Assembly: GCA_934101495.1 (NCBI GenBank)
Contig: CAKORG010000008.1
Span: 1 to 35,423, forward strand
Length of the DNA: 35,423 nucleotides
Origin: an uncultured Bacilli bacterium
GTDB taxonomy: Bacteria; Bacillota_I; Bacilli_A; RF39; UBA660
Direction: 5' to 3'
The notes under the pieces were generated by a model. The model was not told the origin of the DNA, made no database searches, and worked only from the letters and a program-made list of their open reading frames with translations. The position numbers and the translations under genes were made by a program. How positions within the stretch are numbered: position 1 is the first letter of the stretch; the number at the start of each line of letters is the position of its first letter. Of the stretch, positions 22,705-31,806 are shown piece by piece.

Positions 22705-25254
22705 ATGAAATTAAGTGAAGTAGATAGAACAAAATTAAGTCCAATGATGGCTCAATACATGGAAATTAAAGACCAGTATAAAGAAGAACTTGTTTTTTAT
22801 CGTCTTGGTGACTTTTATGAAATGTTTTTTGATGATGCCTTAATTGCATCGCGTGAACTAGAGCTTACTTTAACAGGTAGAGTAGCAGGGCTAGAAGAAA
22901 GAGTACCAATGTGTGGTGTTCCCCATAATAATGTTAAGCCATATATTGAAAAATTAGTTAATAAAGGTTATAGAGTAGCAATTTGTGAACAACTTGAAGA
23001 TCCTAAAACAACTAAAGGTATGGTTAAAAGAGGAATAGTTGATGTAATTAGTAAAGGAACAATTGCTGATAATGACCTTTTAAATGATAAAGATGCATCA
23101 TATATAGCAAGTATATTATTTTTTAATGATAGTATTCTTTTAACAATTCTAGATATTTCAACTGGATATCTTGCAAGTATGTCTATAGAAAATAATGAAG
23201 AAACATTAATTAATGAAATACTTGGACTTAATTTAAAAGAAGTCATATTTGTAGATAATTTAAATACTGCTTTAATTGATTTACTTAAAAATACATATAA
23301 CATTGAAGTTACAATAAGTCATGAGTTCTTGTGGGATAAATATGAATATTTATTTAGCACAATTAGTGATGCTAGAGTTAAAAGTGGAGTGGCTCATTTA
23401 TTTTACTATCTTGACCATCGCCAACTTAAAGATTTAAGCCATATTAATAAAATAAATTACATTAAGAAAAATGATTATCTTGAAATGGATATTCATAGTA
23501 TTCGTAATCTAGAACTTGTGGAAACACTTAGACTTAAAGAAAGAACATATTCTTTGATATGGCTTTTAGATAAATGTAAAACTGCCATGGGAAGTCGTAA
23601 ACTTAAAAGTTGGATGTTAAATCCTTTAAAAAATAAAGATGCTATTAATGCCAGATACGATAAAATAGAAAAGTTAAATAATGAATTTATATTAAAAGAT
23701 GAACTTAAAAATCTATTATATGAAGTTTATGATATTGAAAGATTATCTGGTAAAGTAATAAATGGTTCTTTAAATGCTAGAGATTTAATACAGCTAAAAA
23801 AGAGTATTGGTGTTTTACCTGAAATAAAAAAAATAACAGAAAAACTTGGATTTGATTATGATATTGATATTCATGAAAAAATATTTGAACTTTTAGAAAA
23901 ATCTTTAGTAGAAGAACCACCAATATCTATTAAAGAAGGTTACATGATAAAAACTGGATTTAATAGTGAACTTGATGAACTAAGAGAAATTCGTAGTGGG
24001 GGAAAAGACTTTGTAGCAGCTTTTGAAGCTAAAGTAAAAGAAGAAACAGGAATAAAAAGCTTAAAAGTAGGATTTAATAAAGTATTTGGTTATTTTATCG
24101 AAATACCAAATGGTAGTAAAAATTTAGTAAAAGAAGAATATCACTGGGAAAGAAGGCAAACTCTTACTAATTGTGAAAGATATATATCACCAGCTTTAAA
24201 GGAAAAAGAAAGCATGATACTTAATGCTGAAGAAAATATTATTGATTTAGAATATAAATTATTTTGTGATATAAAAGAAATTGTAAAAAAAGAAGTGCCT
24301 GCTTTAAATAAAACCGCGAATGCTTTAAGTGAAATAGATGCATTAACATCACTTTCTGCTTGTAGTGAAGAATATAGTTTAGTAAGACCTGTACTTACAA
24401 ATGACCATATAATAAATATTAAAAATGGTAGACACCCAGTAGTAGAAGTTGTTAGTAAATCAGAATATGTACCAAATGATTGTGTAATGGATAATGGCAT
24501 AAACGCTTTACTTATAACCGGACCAAACATGAGTGGTAAATCAACATTCATGAGGCAACTTGGTATTATAGTAATTATGGCTCAGATGGGTTCTTTTGTT
24601 CCATGTGAAGCTGCAACACTTCCAATTATTGATAAGATATTTACTCGTATTGGTGCATCAGATGATTTAGTAAGTGGTGAGTCAACATTCATGGTAGAAA
24701 TGAAAGAAGCCAGAAATGCTATAGATGGAGCAACAGAAAATAGTTTAATTTTATTTGATGAATTAGGTCGTGGTACAGCAACATATGATGGAATGAGTTT
24801 AGCTCAAGCAATTCTTGAATATATAAGTGAAAACATCGGGGCTTTTACATTGTTTTCAACCCATTATCATGAATTAACTAGGCTAGATAAAAATTTTAAA
24901 AATATTAAAAATGTTCATGTAAGTGCGGTAGAAAATGGAAATCAAATAACATTTTTACATAAAGTTAAAAATGGGGCAGTTGATAAAAGTTATGGTATTC
25001 ATGTTGCAAGGCTTGCTAAATTGCCTGATGAACTATTAGATAGAGCAGAAGAAATATTAAGTGAATATGAAAGTAATTCTAAAAAGAAAAATCCTGAAGA
25101 AAAAGTTCAACTTGCAATGAATTTTGAACCAACTGTTAAAAAAGATGATATAATAAAAGAGACGATAGATAAAATAGATGTTTTAAACACAACACCAATG
25201 GAAGCACTTAATGTATTATTTGATTTAAAACAAAAGATTAAAAAGGGTGAATAG
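22705..25254 (+). CDS. mutS: DNA mismatch repair protein MutS
   Basis: 849 residues. N-terminal mismatch-binding domain with the F-x-E motif as Phe37-Tyr-Glu39 (GDFYEMF), connector, lever/clamp, then ATPase with Walker A GPNMSGKST (606-614), IFTRIGASDDLVSGESTFM, Walker B LILFDELGRGTATYDG and STHYHELT. The C-terminus has the short dimerisation tail. Start ATG 22705 is set by GAGGT 7 nt upstream; an in-frame TTG at 22672 is upstream of the -10 box. mutL is not adjacent, contrary to the common mutSL pair. The ABC exporter gene follows after 2 bases. Confidence 0.96.
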   Translation: MKLSEVDRTKLSPMMAQYMEIKDQYKEELVFYRLGDFYEMFFDDALIASRELELTLTGRVAGLEERVPMCGVPHNNVKPYIEKLVNKGYRVAICEQLEDPKTTKGMVKRGIVDVISKGTIADNDLLNDKDASYIASILFFNDSILLTILDISTGYLASMSIENNEETLINEILGLNLKEVIFVDNLNTALIDLLKNTYNIEVTISHEFLWDKYEYLFSTISDARVKSGVAHLFYYLDHRQLKDLSHINKINYIKKNDYLEMDIHSIRNLELVETLRLKERTYSLIWLLDKCKTAMGSRKLKSWMLNPLKNKDAINARYDKIEKLNNEFILKDELKNLLYEVYDIERLSGKVINGSLNARDLIQLKKSIGVLPEIKKITEKLGFDYDIDIHEKIFELLEKSLVEEPPISIKEGYMIKTGFNSELDELREIRSGGKDFVAAFEAKVKEETGIKSLKVGFNKVFGYFIEIPNGSKNLVKEEYHWERRQTLTNCERYISPALKEKESMILNAEENIIDLEYKLFCDIKEIVKKEVPALNKTANALSEIDALTSLSACSEEYSLVRPVLTNDHIINIKNGRHPVVEVVSKSEYVPNDCVMDNGINALLITGPNMSGKSTFMRQLGIIVIMAQMGSFVPCEAATLPIIDKIFTRIGASDDLVSGESTFMVEMKEARNAIDGATENSLILFDELGRGTATYDGMSLAQAILEYISENIGAFTLFSTHYHELTRLDKNFKNIKNVHVSAVENGNQITFLHKVKNGAVDKSYGIHVARLAKLPDELLDRAEEILSEYESNSKKKNPEEKVQLAMNFEPTVKKDDIIKETIDKIDVLNTTPMEALNVLFDLKQKIKKGE

Positions 25255-25256
25255 TT

Positions 25257-26981
25257 ATGAAGTTTAAGGATATGATAAGATTTTTTAAAAAGTATTTTAA
25301 AGGTGAAAAAAGACTTTTTATTAAATCTTTTTTTCTACTTTTGGCAACGGCTTTAGTAGGAACATTATATGGATATTTAATTGGTCTTGCGATAGATAAA
25401 GCAAGTAATAGCTCTTTTGATGTAGCCATGGCTGTATTATTTCTAATTTTAATTCTAAATGTTATAGATAATCTTATATTTGATAAATATGGTAAGATCT
25501 ACATGGAAAAATGTGCAAATAATATGATGGAAAAAATAGGAGTAGCAGTTTATGAAAAAGTAGGAATGTTACCTGCGAGAGCTTTTGAAGAAAAATCAAG
25601 CGGAGAATTTATAAATCGCATAACAAGTGATGCATCAACGATATCTGACTCATTTAGACAAGTTTTAAGAATTGTTATATCTTTATTTACTTCTTTAATA
25701 GTTTTTATCTATATTTGTTTTAATTCATTAATTGTTGCTTTTGAAGTTATCATATATTTAGTATTATTTTATTTTTTATCTAATAAATATTTACCAAGTA
25801 TAAAAGAAAGTCAAAAAGAAATAAATAAACAAAAAGATGAAGCAGTAGCAAATGTTTCAGAAAATATTCGAGGTATCAGAGAAATTAGAGCCTTAGGTAT
25901 TAGAAAAAGTATGAATAATAATTTTAAAAATTTAGTAAGAAATACATATTTTAAAATAAATAAGCAAATGATTACAGAGAAAAACTATAATGCTTGGGTT
26001 TATAATCTAAATACAATTTTAGAGTTTACTATTTTTGTAACATGTATATTACTTATTGTAAATAAAACTGGTTCTTTTGCCTTTTTCATGGCCATGACTT
26101 ATTACGTTTATAGGTTTATGAATACTATAGAACTTATGACAAATTTATCATCAAGCTATCAAAAAATGAAAGTTTCAATGGAAAGAATAAATGAAATTTT
26201 AGATAATAAACTATATAAAGATGAAACATTTGGAAATGTTACAAAAACAGATATTGAAGGAAATATAGAATTTAAAAATGTAACTTTTAAGTATCCTAAT
26301 GAAGAAAATGAAATTTTTAAAGAATTTAATATTAAAATACCTACAGGTAAAAAGATAGCTATTGTTGGTAAAAGTGGACAAGGAAAGACTAGTATATTTA
26401 ATTTGCTTTTAAGATATTTTGATGTCGATGGTGGAGTTATTTTAATTGATGATTTGCCAATCGAAGATTTTACTGAAGATGCTTTAAGACAAAATATTGC
26501 TATAATTCGTCAGGAACCATTTATATTTAATAAAACGATACTTGAAAATTTAAAAATAATTGACCCATATATGTCCTTAAAGAAAATTAGAAATGCATGT
26601 AAGCTTGCTGAAATAGATGATTATATTATGAGCCTTCCTAAGAAGTATGACACTATGATTGGTGAAGGTGGTATAAATTTATCCGGTGGTCAAAAACAAA
26701 GACTTGCTATTGCCAGAGCATTACTTAAAGATAGTAAAATAATTTTATTTGATGAAGCAACAAGTGCTTTAGATAATGAAAATCAAGCTAAGATAAAAAA
26801 AGCAATTGATAATTTAGTTAAAGACCATACAATTATAATCGTAGCTCATAGACTATCAACTATAATTGATGCTGATATTATTTATCTGATAGATGATGGC
26901 AAAGTGGTTGATGAAGGAACTCATAAATCATTACTTAGAAAAAATGAAATATATAAAACCTTATATGAAAATGAAGAATAA
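25257..26981 (+). CDS. ABC exporter half-transporter (MdlB/LmrA type)
   Basis: 574 residues: six membrane helices (about 22-300), then one nucleotide-binding domain with Walker A GKSGQGKTS (371-379), Q-loop IRQEPFIFN, signature LSGGQKQR (475-482), Walker B IILFDEATSALD and H-loop Asp-loop VAHRLSTI. Works as a homodimer or with another half-transporter; substrate (lipid, peptide or drug) unknown. Translation is coupled to mutS with AAGGG inside its end. Confidence 0.88.
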   Translation: MKFKDMIRFFKKYFKGEKRLFIKSFFLLLATALVGTLYGYLIGLAIDKASNSSFDVAMAVLFLILILNVIDNLIFDKYGKIYMEKCANNMMEKIGVAVYEKVGMLPARAFEEKSSGEFINRITSDASTISDSFRQVLRIVISLFTSLIVFIYICFNSLIVAFEVIIYLVLFYFLSNKYLPSIKESQKEINKQKDEAVANVSENIRGIREIRALGIRKSMNNNFKNLVRNTYFKINKQMITEKNYNAWVYNLNTILEFTIFVTCILLIVNKTGSFAFFMAMTYYVYRFMNTIELMTNLSSSYQKMKVSMERINEILDNKLYKDETFGNVTKTDIEGNIEFKNVTFKYPNEENEIFKEFNIKIPTGKKIAIVGKSGQGKTSIFNLLLRYFDVDGGVILIDDLPIEDFTEDALRQNIAIIRQEPFIFNKTILENLKIIDPYMSLKKIRNACKLAEIDDYIMSLPKKYDTMIGEGGINLSGGQKQRLAIARALLKDSKIILFDEATSALDNENQAKIKKAIDNLVKDHTIIIVAHRLSTIIDADIIYLIDDGKVVDEGTHKSLLRKNEIYKTLYENEE

Positions 26982-26983
26982 TG

Positions 26984-27012
26984 TTGCTAAAATAAACACT
27001 TTATGATATATT
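26984..27012 (+). promoter_or_regulatory. Promoter of the HipA-like gene
   Basis: TTGCTA (26984-26989), 17 nt, TATATT (27007-27012). GAGGTG at 27019-27024 gives a very short 5' UTR. Confidence 0.6.
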
Positions 27013-27031
27013 TATCATGAGGTGTTTATTT

Positions 27032-27925
27032 ATGGCTTTAATTGACTTTTCAAAATGTACAAGATTAAATACAAAGTTATATGGTGGTTCTAATGGTTCT
27101 AAGATAGGAATATTATATAATAATCAAAAATATTTACTTAAATTTTCATCAAAAGATTGTAAAGGACAATATACAAGCAGTGTAATAAGTGAGTATATAG
27201 CTTGCCATATTTTTAGACTATTAGGGTTTAAAACTCAAGAAACTTTACTAGGAACATATTTCAGTGAAAAAGAACATTTAGTAGTAGCTTGTAAAGATTT
27301 TACTGAGCCAAATAAAAAATTTTACGATTTTGCTTCTTTAAAAAATTCAATTATAAGTAGTAGTAAACTGGGGTTTGGAACAGATTTATCTGATGTGTTA
27401 ACAGTAATTGATGAACAAACTTTATATAATAAGGCTATTTTAAAAAAGTTTTTTTGGCAAATGTTTATAGTTGACTCTTTCGTAGGAAATTTTGACCGTC
27501 ATAATGGCAACTGGGGCTTTCTAATAAATAATGATACCAATGAAGTTGAAATAGCTCCAGTATTTGATTGTGCTTCTTGTTTATATCCAAAATTAGAAGA
27601 TGAAAAAATAAATAACATTTTAAGTGATGAAAATGAAATAGAAAAAAGAGTATTTGTTTTTCCAAACTCTGCATTAAAAAGAAAAATTAAAATAAATCCG
27701 TACTTTTATATTAATTCTTTTGAAAGTGATGATTGTAGTAAAGCTTTATTTGATATATTTCCAAAGATAGATATGAAAAAAATTGAAAATTTAATAGATG
27801 GAATTTCCTGTATTTCAGACCTAAGAAAAAAATTTTATAAAATAATACTTAATAAAAGATATGAATTAATATTAAAACCTGCATATGAGTTAATATGCAA
27901 AAATAAATTTTTGTTTGAAATATAA
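27032..27925 (+). CDS. HipA/CtkA-like protein kinase without a HipB partner
   Basis: 297 residues with a PI3/4-kinase-like HipA fold. ATP-binding Lys37 (YLLKFSS), Glu54 (SEYIACHIF), catalytic loop NFDRHNGNWGFL (Asp155, Asn160), and metal-binding Asp179 (APVFDCASCLYP, where the family has D-x-[GA]-x-S). The compact single-domain build and N-x-DRHxxNxG signature are closer to CtkA than to E. coli HipA. There is no HTH (HipB) gene beside it; the next gene is an unknown coiled-coil protein with its own promoter. Target unknown. GAGGTG 7 nt before ATG 27032 sets the start. Confidence 0.72.
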   Translation: MALIDFSKCTRLNTKLYGGSNGSKIGILYNNQKYLLKFSSKDCKGQYTSSVISEYIACHIFRLLGFKTQETLLGTYFSEKEHLVVACKDFTEPNKKFYDFASLKNSIISSSKLGFGTDLSDVLTVIDEQTLYNKAILKKFFWQMFIVDSFVGNFDRHNGNWGFLINNDTNEVEIAPVFDCASCLYPKLEDEKINNILSDENEIEKRVFVFPNSALKRKIKINPYFYINSFESDDCSKALFDIFPKIDMKKIENLIDGISCISDLRKKFYKIILNKRYELILKPAYELICKNKFLFEI

Positions 27926-28022
27926 GTTTATTATTTTTATTCAATTTTCAGAGTATATTATCGTCTACGAATAATATCACATGATTTATCAAATATAATT
28001 AAGTAAATTTAGCTAAAAATGT

Positions 28023-28051
28023 TTGCAGTCCTTACCAATGCATGTTATAAT
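28023..28051 (+). promoter_or_regulatory. Promoter of the coiled-coil protein gene
   Basis: TTGCAG (28023-28028), 17 nt, TATAAT (28046-28051) with extended TG. Confidence 0.7.
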
Positions 28052-28074
28052 AACTGTAAAGAAAGGATAATTTT

Positions 28075-28593
28075 ATGAAGAAAATAATTCCAAACGGAAC
28101 TGAAGTTTTAATATTTTTTGATTCAAAAAATTACAGCAATAACGATGTTGAAAAAAGTTTTATTAAAGGTGTTGTAATTTCTAGTAAAATGTCTGAAGAT
28201 TTATCATATCATGGCAGTCCATGGTATGAACAAATTTATACTGTAAAAGGAGAAAATGGCAACATATACGAGGCAACTTATTTAATTTCTGCATTTGAAG
28301 AATTTTATATAAGAACTATTGAAGATTACATAAATTACTTAAATTACAAAATTGAAGAAAATCACAAAAAAATAATTAATATTGAAAAAGAAAATCAAGA
28401 ATTAGTAGGTATTATAGAGTCTTTTATACCAAGACTTAATGAGAGTCATGAAGTTAATGTAGCGCCATTATCAAGTGATAGCGAGTATATTGCTAAGTTA
28501 GTAGAAAGCTTTAAATTTGATCCAACGAAAACAGATGAAGTGGGAGAAAAACATGAAGATTTATTAAAAAGGACTAGACATAAAAAAGGATAG
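28075..28593 (+). CDS. Hypothetical protein with a central coiled coil
   Basis: 172 residues. N-terminal beta-rich part (1-75, with TEVLIFFD, KGVVISSK, YHGSPWYEQIYTVKGENGNI) looks like a small barrel or SH3-like fold. A helix-rich middle (about 80-125, YKIEENHKKIINIEKENQEL) is coiled coil. The tail is acidic then basic (RTRHKKG). No membrane segment. AAGGA lies 6 nt before the ATG. Its stop codon lies in the hairpin shared with the convergent ZIP gene. Not recognised; it might bind nucleic acid, but this is a guess. Confidence 0.5.
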   Translation: MKKIIPNGTEVLIFFDSKNYSNNDVEKSFIKGVVISSKMSEDLSYHGSPWYEQIYTVKGENGNIYEATYLISAFEEFYIRTIEDYINYLNYKIEENHKKIINIEKENQELVGIIESFIPRLNESHEVNVAPLSSDSEYIAKLVESFKFDPTKTDEVGEKHEDLLKRTRHKKG

Positions 28594-28605
28594 CAAAAGC
28601 TATCC
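28582..28605 (-). terminator. Terminator between convergent genes
   Basis: GGATAGC-AAAA-GCTATCC with a T run on the minus-strand side; both genes' stop codons (TAG on each strand) are in opposite arms of the same stem. Confidence 0.85.
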
Positions 28606-29394
28606 AAGTGCAACATCAAATATCATCATGATTAAGAATCCAAGTATTGTAAATAGGGCCATGAGGTCTTTTTTTTCGTTTGTTTGACTTTCGGGTATTA
28701 GTTCTTGAACTACGACATATATCATAGCGCCACCCGCGAAGGCAAGTAAAATTGGAAGTAATATTTGAACTTTCATAACAAGTATTGCTCCGATTACAGC
28801 TGAAATCGGTTCAACAATTCCACTTAAAACCCCGAAGAAAAATGCTCCAGCGGTACTCATTCCTTCACGTCTTAGTGGTAGTGATACAGCAGAACCTTCT
28901 GGAAAATTTTGAATGCCAATACCAATTGCAAGCATAACAGCTGCTAAAAGTGTTGCTCCATCTAAATTGTATGCAACAGAACCAAAGGCCACCCCGATAG
29001 CCATACCTTCAGGAATATTGTGTAAGGTAATTGAGAAAATAAGCATTAAACTTCTTTTTAAACTACTTGAGTTTTCTTTTTTTGTTGTAAGTTTATCAAA
29101 TATTTTATCCCCGACAAATAAAAGTAATCCTCCCAGTAGAACTCCAAAAGATACAACTAACCAAGAGATTAGTTTTAGAGAATTTGCCATTTCGATTGCT
29201 GGAGATAAAAGACTCCAAAATGTAGCAGCTAGCATAACACCTGCTGATAAAGCAAGCATCGCATCCATTGTGTTTTTATTTACCTTTTTAAAGAAAAATA
29301 CAACAGCTGATCCCAGTGAAGTAATAGCCCAAGTAAACATTGTAGCAATAAGTGCCTGCCATGGATAATTTAAATTAATATACCAATTAATCAT
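28600..29394 (-). CDS. ZIP-family divalent metal transporter
   Basis: 264 residues with eight membrane helices. Metal-binding motifs: HNIPEGMAIG (helix 4), QNFPEG (helix 5), VEPISAVIG and VVQELIPES. The variable loop (about 102-118) lacks a His-rich metal-binding segment. Family members import zinc, manganese or iron. ATG 29394 is chosen because AGGAG is 5 nt before it; another ATG 21 bases upstream is in frame. It is divergent from lon. No clear promoter is visible in its own upstream region. Confidence 0.85.
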   Translation of the reverse strand: MINWYINLNYPWQALIATMFTWAITSLGSAVVFFFKKVNKNTMDAMLALSAGVMLAATFWSLLSPAIEMANSLKLISWLVVSFGVLLGGLLLFVGDKIFDKLTTKKENSSSLKRSLMLIFSITLHNIPEGMAIGVAFGSVAYNLDGATLLAAVMLAIGIGIQNFPEGSAVSLPLRREGMSTAGAFFFGVLSGIVEPISAVIGAILVMKVQILLPILLAFAGGAMIYVVVQELIPESQTNEKKDLMALFTILGFLIMMIFDVALG

Positions 29395-29453
29395 ATTCGC
29401 TCCTTTTTCGTTCATTAGTATCTTATGAAATAAAAAAAATGTTGTGATTTTAC

Positions 29454-29482
29454 TTTACAAATTTACTTTAGTTGGTTATAAT
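29454..29482 (+). promoter_or_regulatory. Promoter of lon
   Basis: TTTACA (29454-29459), 17 nt, TATAAT (29477-29482). No CIRCE or CtsR-like repeat seen next to it. Confidence 0.7.
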
Positions 29483-29507
29483 AACATTTAAGTTTAGGAG
29501 GTGTTTT

Positions 29508-31775
29508 ATGACATTTAATATTCCCGTCATCTTACTTAAGAATTTAGTGATACTTCCTAATCAAGAGATAAAACTTGAACTTAAAAATGTAATAAGTGGT
29601 AAAGCCATTAATGAATCAAGTAGTAATTTTAAAGGAGAAATTCTTGTTATAGCTCCGACAGATGTTTTAGAAGAAGAACCTACAGCTCAAGATTTACCTA
29701 AAGTTGGTGTTATTGCAAGAATAAAGAACAAACTTGATAATGATGGTGTTATCGAAGTTAAACTAAGAGGTCTACGCAGAGTAGCAGTTAGTAAATATTT
29801 TCAAGAAGTAAATAGTGACATTTTATATAGTGAAGTAATGTACATAGACTTGCCATCTTTAGTCCCTGAAGAAGAAAATGCTATATTAAAAAAATTAGTA
29901 AGTGTCTTAAAGGAATATATAAATGTATCTAAAACAGTATCTAATGATATATTAACCTTTGTATCAAGTAATAAAGACTTAAATAAAATAACAGATGCTA
30001 TTACATCGTTTTTACCATTTAATATAACTAAAAAGCTTGAATATATGGAAGAAATAAATCCTATAAAAAGAGCCAAATCTTTAATTAAAGATATGTATGA
30101 AGAAATAAAAGTTGCAGAAATTGATAATGAACTTGAAGAAAAAGTTGATGAGTCTTTTCAAAATGACCAAAGAGAATATATTTTAAAAGAAAAAATGAAA
30201 GTTCTAAAAAAAGAACTCGGGGAAGAATCATGGAAGAATGAAGAGGTTTTAGAATACAAAAAAGCATTAGAAAAACTAAAAATAGATAAAAAAATAAAGA
30301 TGCATATAAGTCATGAAATAGATAAATATGAAATCATGAATGAAGCAAGTCCTGAAGTAAGTGTAATGCATAATTATTTAGACTGGATTATTAATTTACC
30401 ATGGAATAAATCTAAAAAAGAAACTGCTAATTTTGATCAAGTATATAAAGAACTTGATAAATCTCATTTTGGCATGGGTGAAATTAAAACTAGAATAAGT
30501 GAATATATAGCTATAAAAAATTTAAATCGTAATATTACAAGTCCAATTATATGTTTAGTAGGTCCTCCAGGAGTAGGTAAAACAACTATAGCTATGTCAA
30601 TTGCCAAAGCCTTAAATAGAGATTTTTATAAAATAAGTGTCGGAGGTTTAAATGACTCAACAGAACTTATTGGTACAAGAAGAACATATTTAGCATCAGC
30701 ACCAGGTAAGATAATTCAAGGACTTTATAAATGTGAAAGTAATAATCCAGTAATATTAATTGATGAAGTTGATAAAATGGTTAAAGATTATAAAGGTGAC
30801 CCAGCATCAACTCTTTTAGAAATTCTAGACCCAAATCAAAATAAAATATTTACAGATAACTATATTGAAGAACCATTTGATTTAAGTAGTGTTTTATTCA
30901 TATTAACAGCAAATAATGCTGAAAATATACCAACAGCCATTTTAGATAGAGTAGAAGTTATAAATTTAAGTAGTTATACAGTTTTTGAAAAGAAGGATAT
31001 AGCTAAAAACTATATGCTTCCTAAAATATTGCTTGATAATATGGTATATGATAGCAAAATTAAATTTAGTGATGAACTATTATGTTTTATAATAAATAAT
31101 TATACTTCTGAAGCAGGAGTTAGGGATTTAGAACGAGTTTTATCATCACTTGCTAGAAAAATAACTATCAATAATGTTAAAGTTTTAAATGAAGAAAGAG
31201 TAGTAAGATTACTTGGAAGTCCAAAATATAAAAATAGTGAAGAAGAAATAAATGAAATAGGTACAATAAATACTTTAGCTGTAACAGGTTTTGGAGGAAG
31301 TTTATCTAAACTAGAAGTTTTAACATGTAAAGGGAGTGACAAATTAACAATTACAGGCAATACAGGAAATATTCTAAAAGAAAGTATAGAGGTAGTATTA
31401 AGTATGCTTAAAAGTAAATATAAGTATAATTTTCATAATGAAGATTTGCATATTCATTTCTTAGATGCTTCTAGTAAAAAAGATGGACCATCTGCAGGAC
31501 TTGCCATTGCTGTAGGTTTGTGCAGCGTAAAAGAAGGTAAGATAATACCTAGTAATTATGCTTTTACAGGTGAAGTATCCTTAAATGGAAATATTCTAAA
31601 AATAGGGGGACTCAAAGAAAAGTTAGTTGCTGCATATAATAAAAATATCAAAGTAGTGTTTATGCCTAAAAGTAATAGTGAAGATTTAAAGGATGTACCA
31701 AAAGAAATAACTGATAACATGGAAATAATTCCTGTTAGTAGTTTTAGTGAAGTATATACAAAACTATTTAAATAA
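29508..31775 (+). CDS. lon: ATP-dependent protease Lon
   Basis: 755 residues: N-terminal substrate domain (about 1-190, with LPLKNLV-like LLKNLVILPNQEI), helical linker, AAA+ with Walker A GPPGVGKTT (352-360) and Walker B PVILIDEVDKM, and the peptidase domain with Ser661 (KKDGPSAG) and Lys704 (GGLKEKLVAA). The usual acidic N-terminal extension is normal for Bacilli. AGGAGG is 6 nt before ATG 29508. It degrades damaged and regulatory proteins and would be the natural protease for unstable antitoxins. Confidence 0.95.
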   Translation: MTFNIPVILLKNLVILPNQEIKLELKNVISGKAINESSSNFKGEILVIAPTDVLEEEPTAQDLPKVGVIARIKNKLDNDGVIEVKLRGLRRVAVSKYFQEVNSDILYSEVMYIDLPSLVPEEENAILKKLVSVLKEYINVSKTVSNDILTFVSSNKDLNKITDAITSFLPFNITKKLEYMEEINPIKRAKSLIKDMYEEIKVAEIDNELEEKVDESFQNDQREYILKEKMKVLKKELGEESWKNEEVLEYKKALEKLKIDKKIKMHISHEIDKYEIMNEASPEVSVMHNYLDWIINLPWNKSKKETANFDQVYKELDKSHFGMGEIKTRISEYIAIKNLNRNITSPIICLVGPPGVGKTTIAMSIAKALNRDFYKISVGGLNDSTELIGTRRTYLASAPGKIIQGLYKCESNNPVILIDEVDKMVKDYKGDPASTLLEILDPNQNKIFTDNYIEEPFDLSSVLFILTANNAENIPTAILDRVEVINLSSYTVFEKKDIAKNYMLPKILLDNMVYDSKIKFSDELLCFIINNYTSEAGVRDLERVLSSLARKITINNVKVLNEERVVRLLGSPKYKNSEEEINEIGTINTLAVTGFGGSLSKLEVLTCKGSDKLTITGNTGNILKESIEVVLSMLKSKYKYNFHNEDLHIHFLDASSKKDGPSAGLAIAVGLCSVKEGKIIPSNYAFTGEVSLNGNILKIGGLKEKLVAAYNKNIKVVFMPKSNSEDLKDVPKEITDNMEIIPVSSFSEVYTKLFK

Positions 31776-31806
31776 TGTATAATAAGAGTGTGAGGGAAGT
31801 GGAAAT

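Noticed and set aside
28913..29368. A 151-codon plus-strand frame opposite the ZIP gene
   Set aside because: The minus-strand frame has the full ZIP motif set, ribosome binding site and terminator; the plus frame is its shadow.
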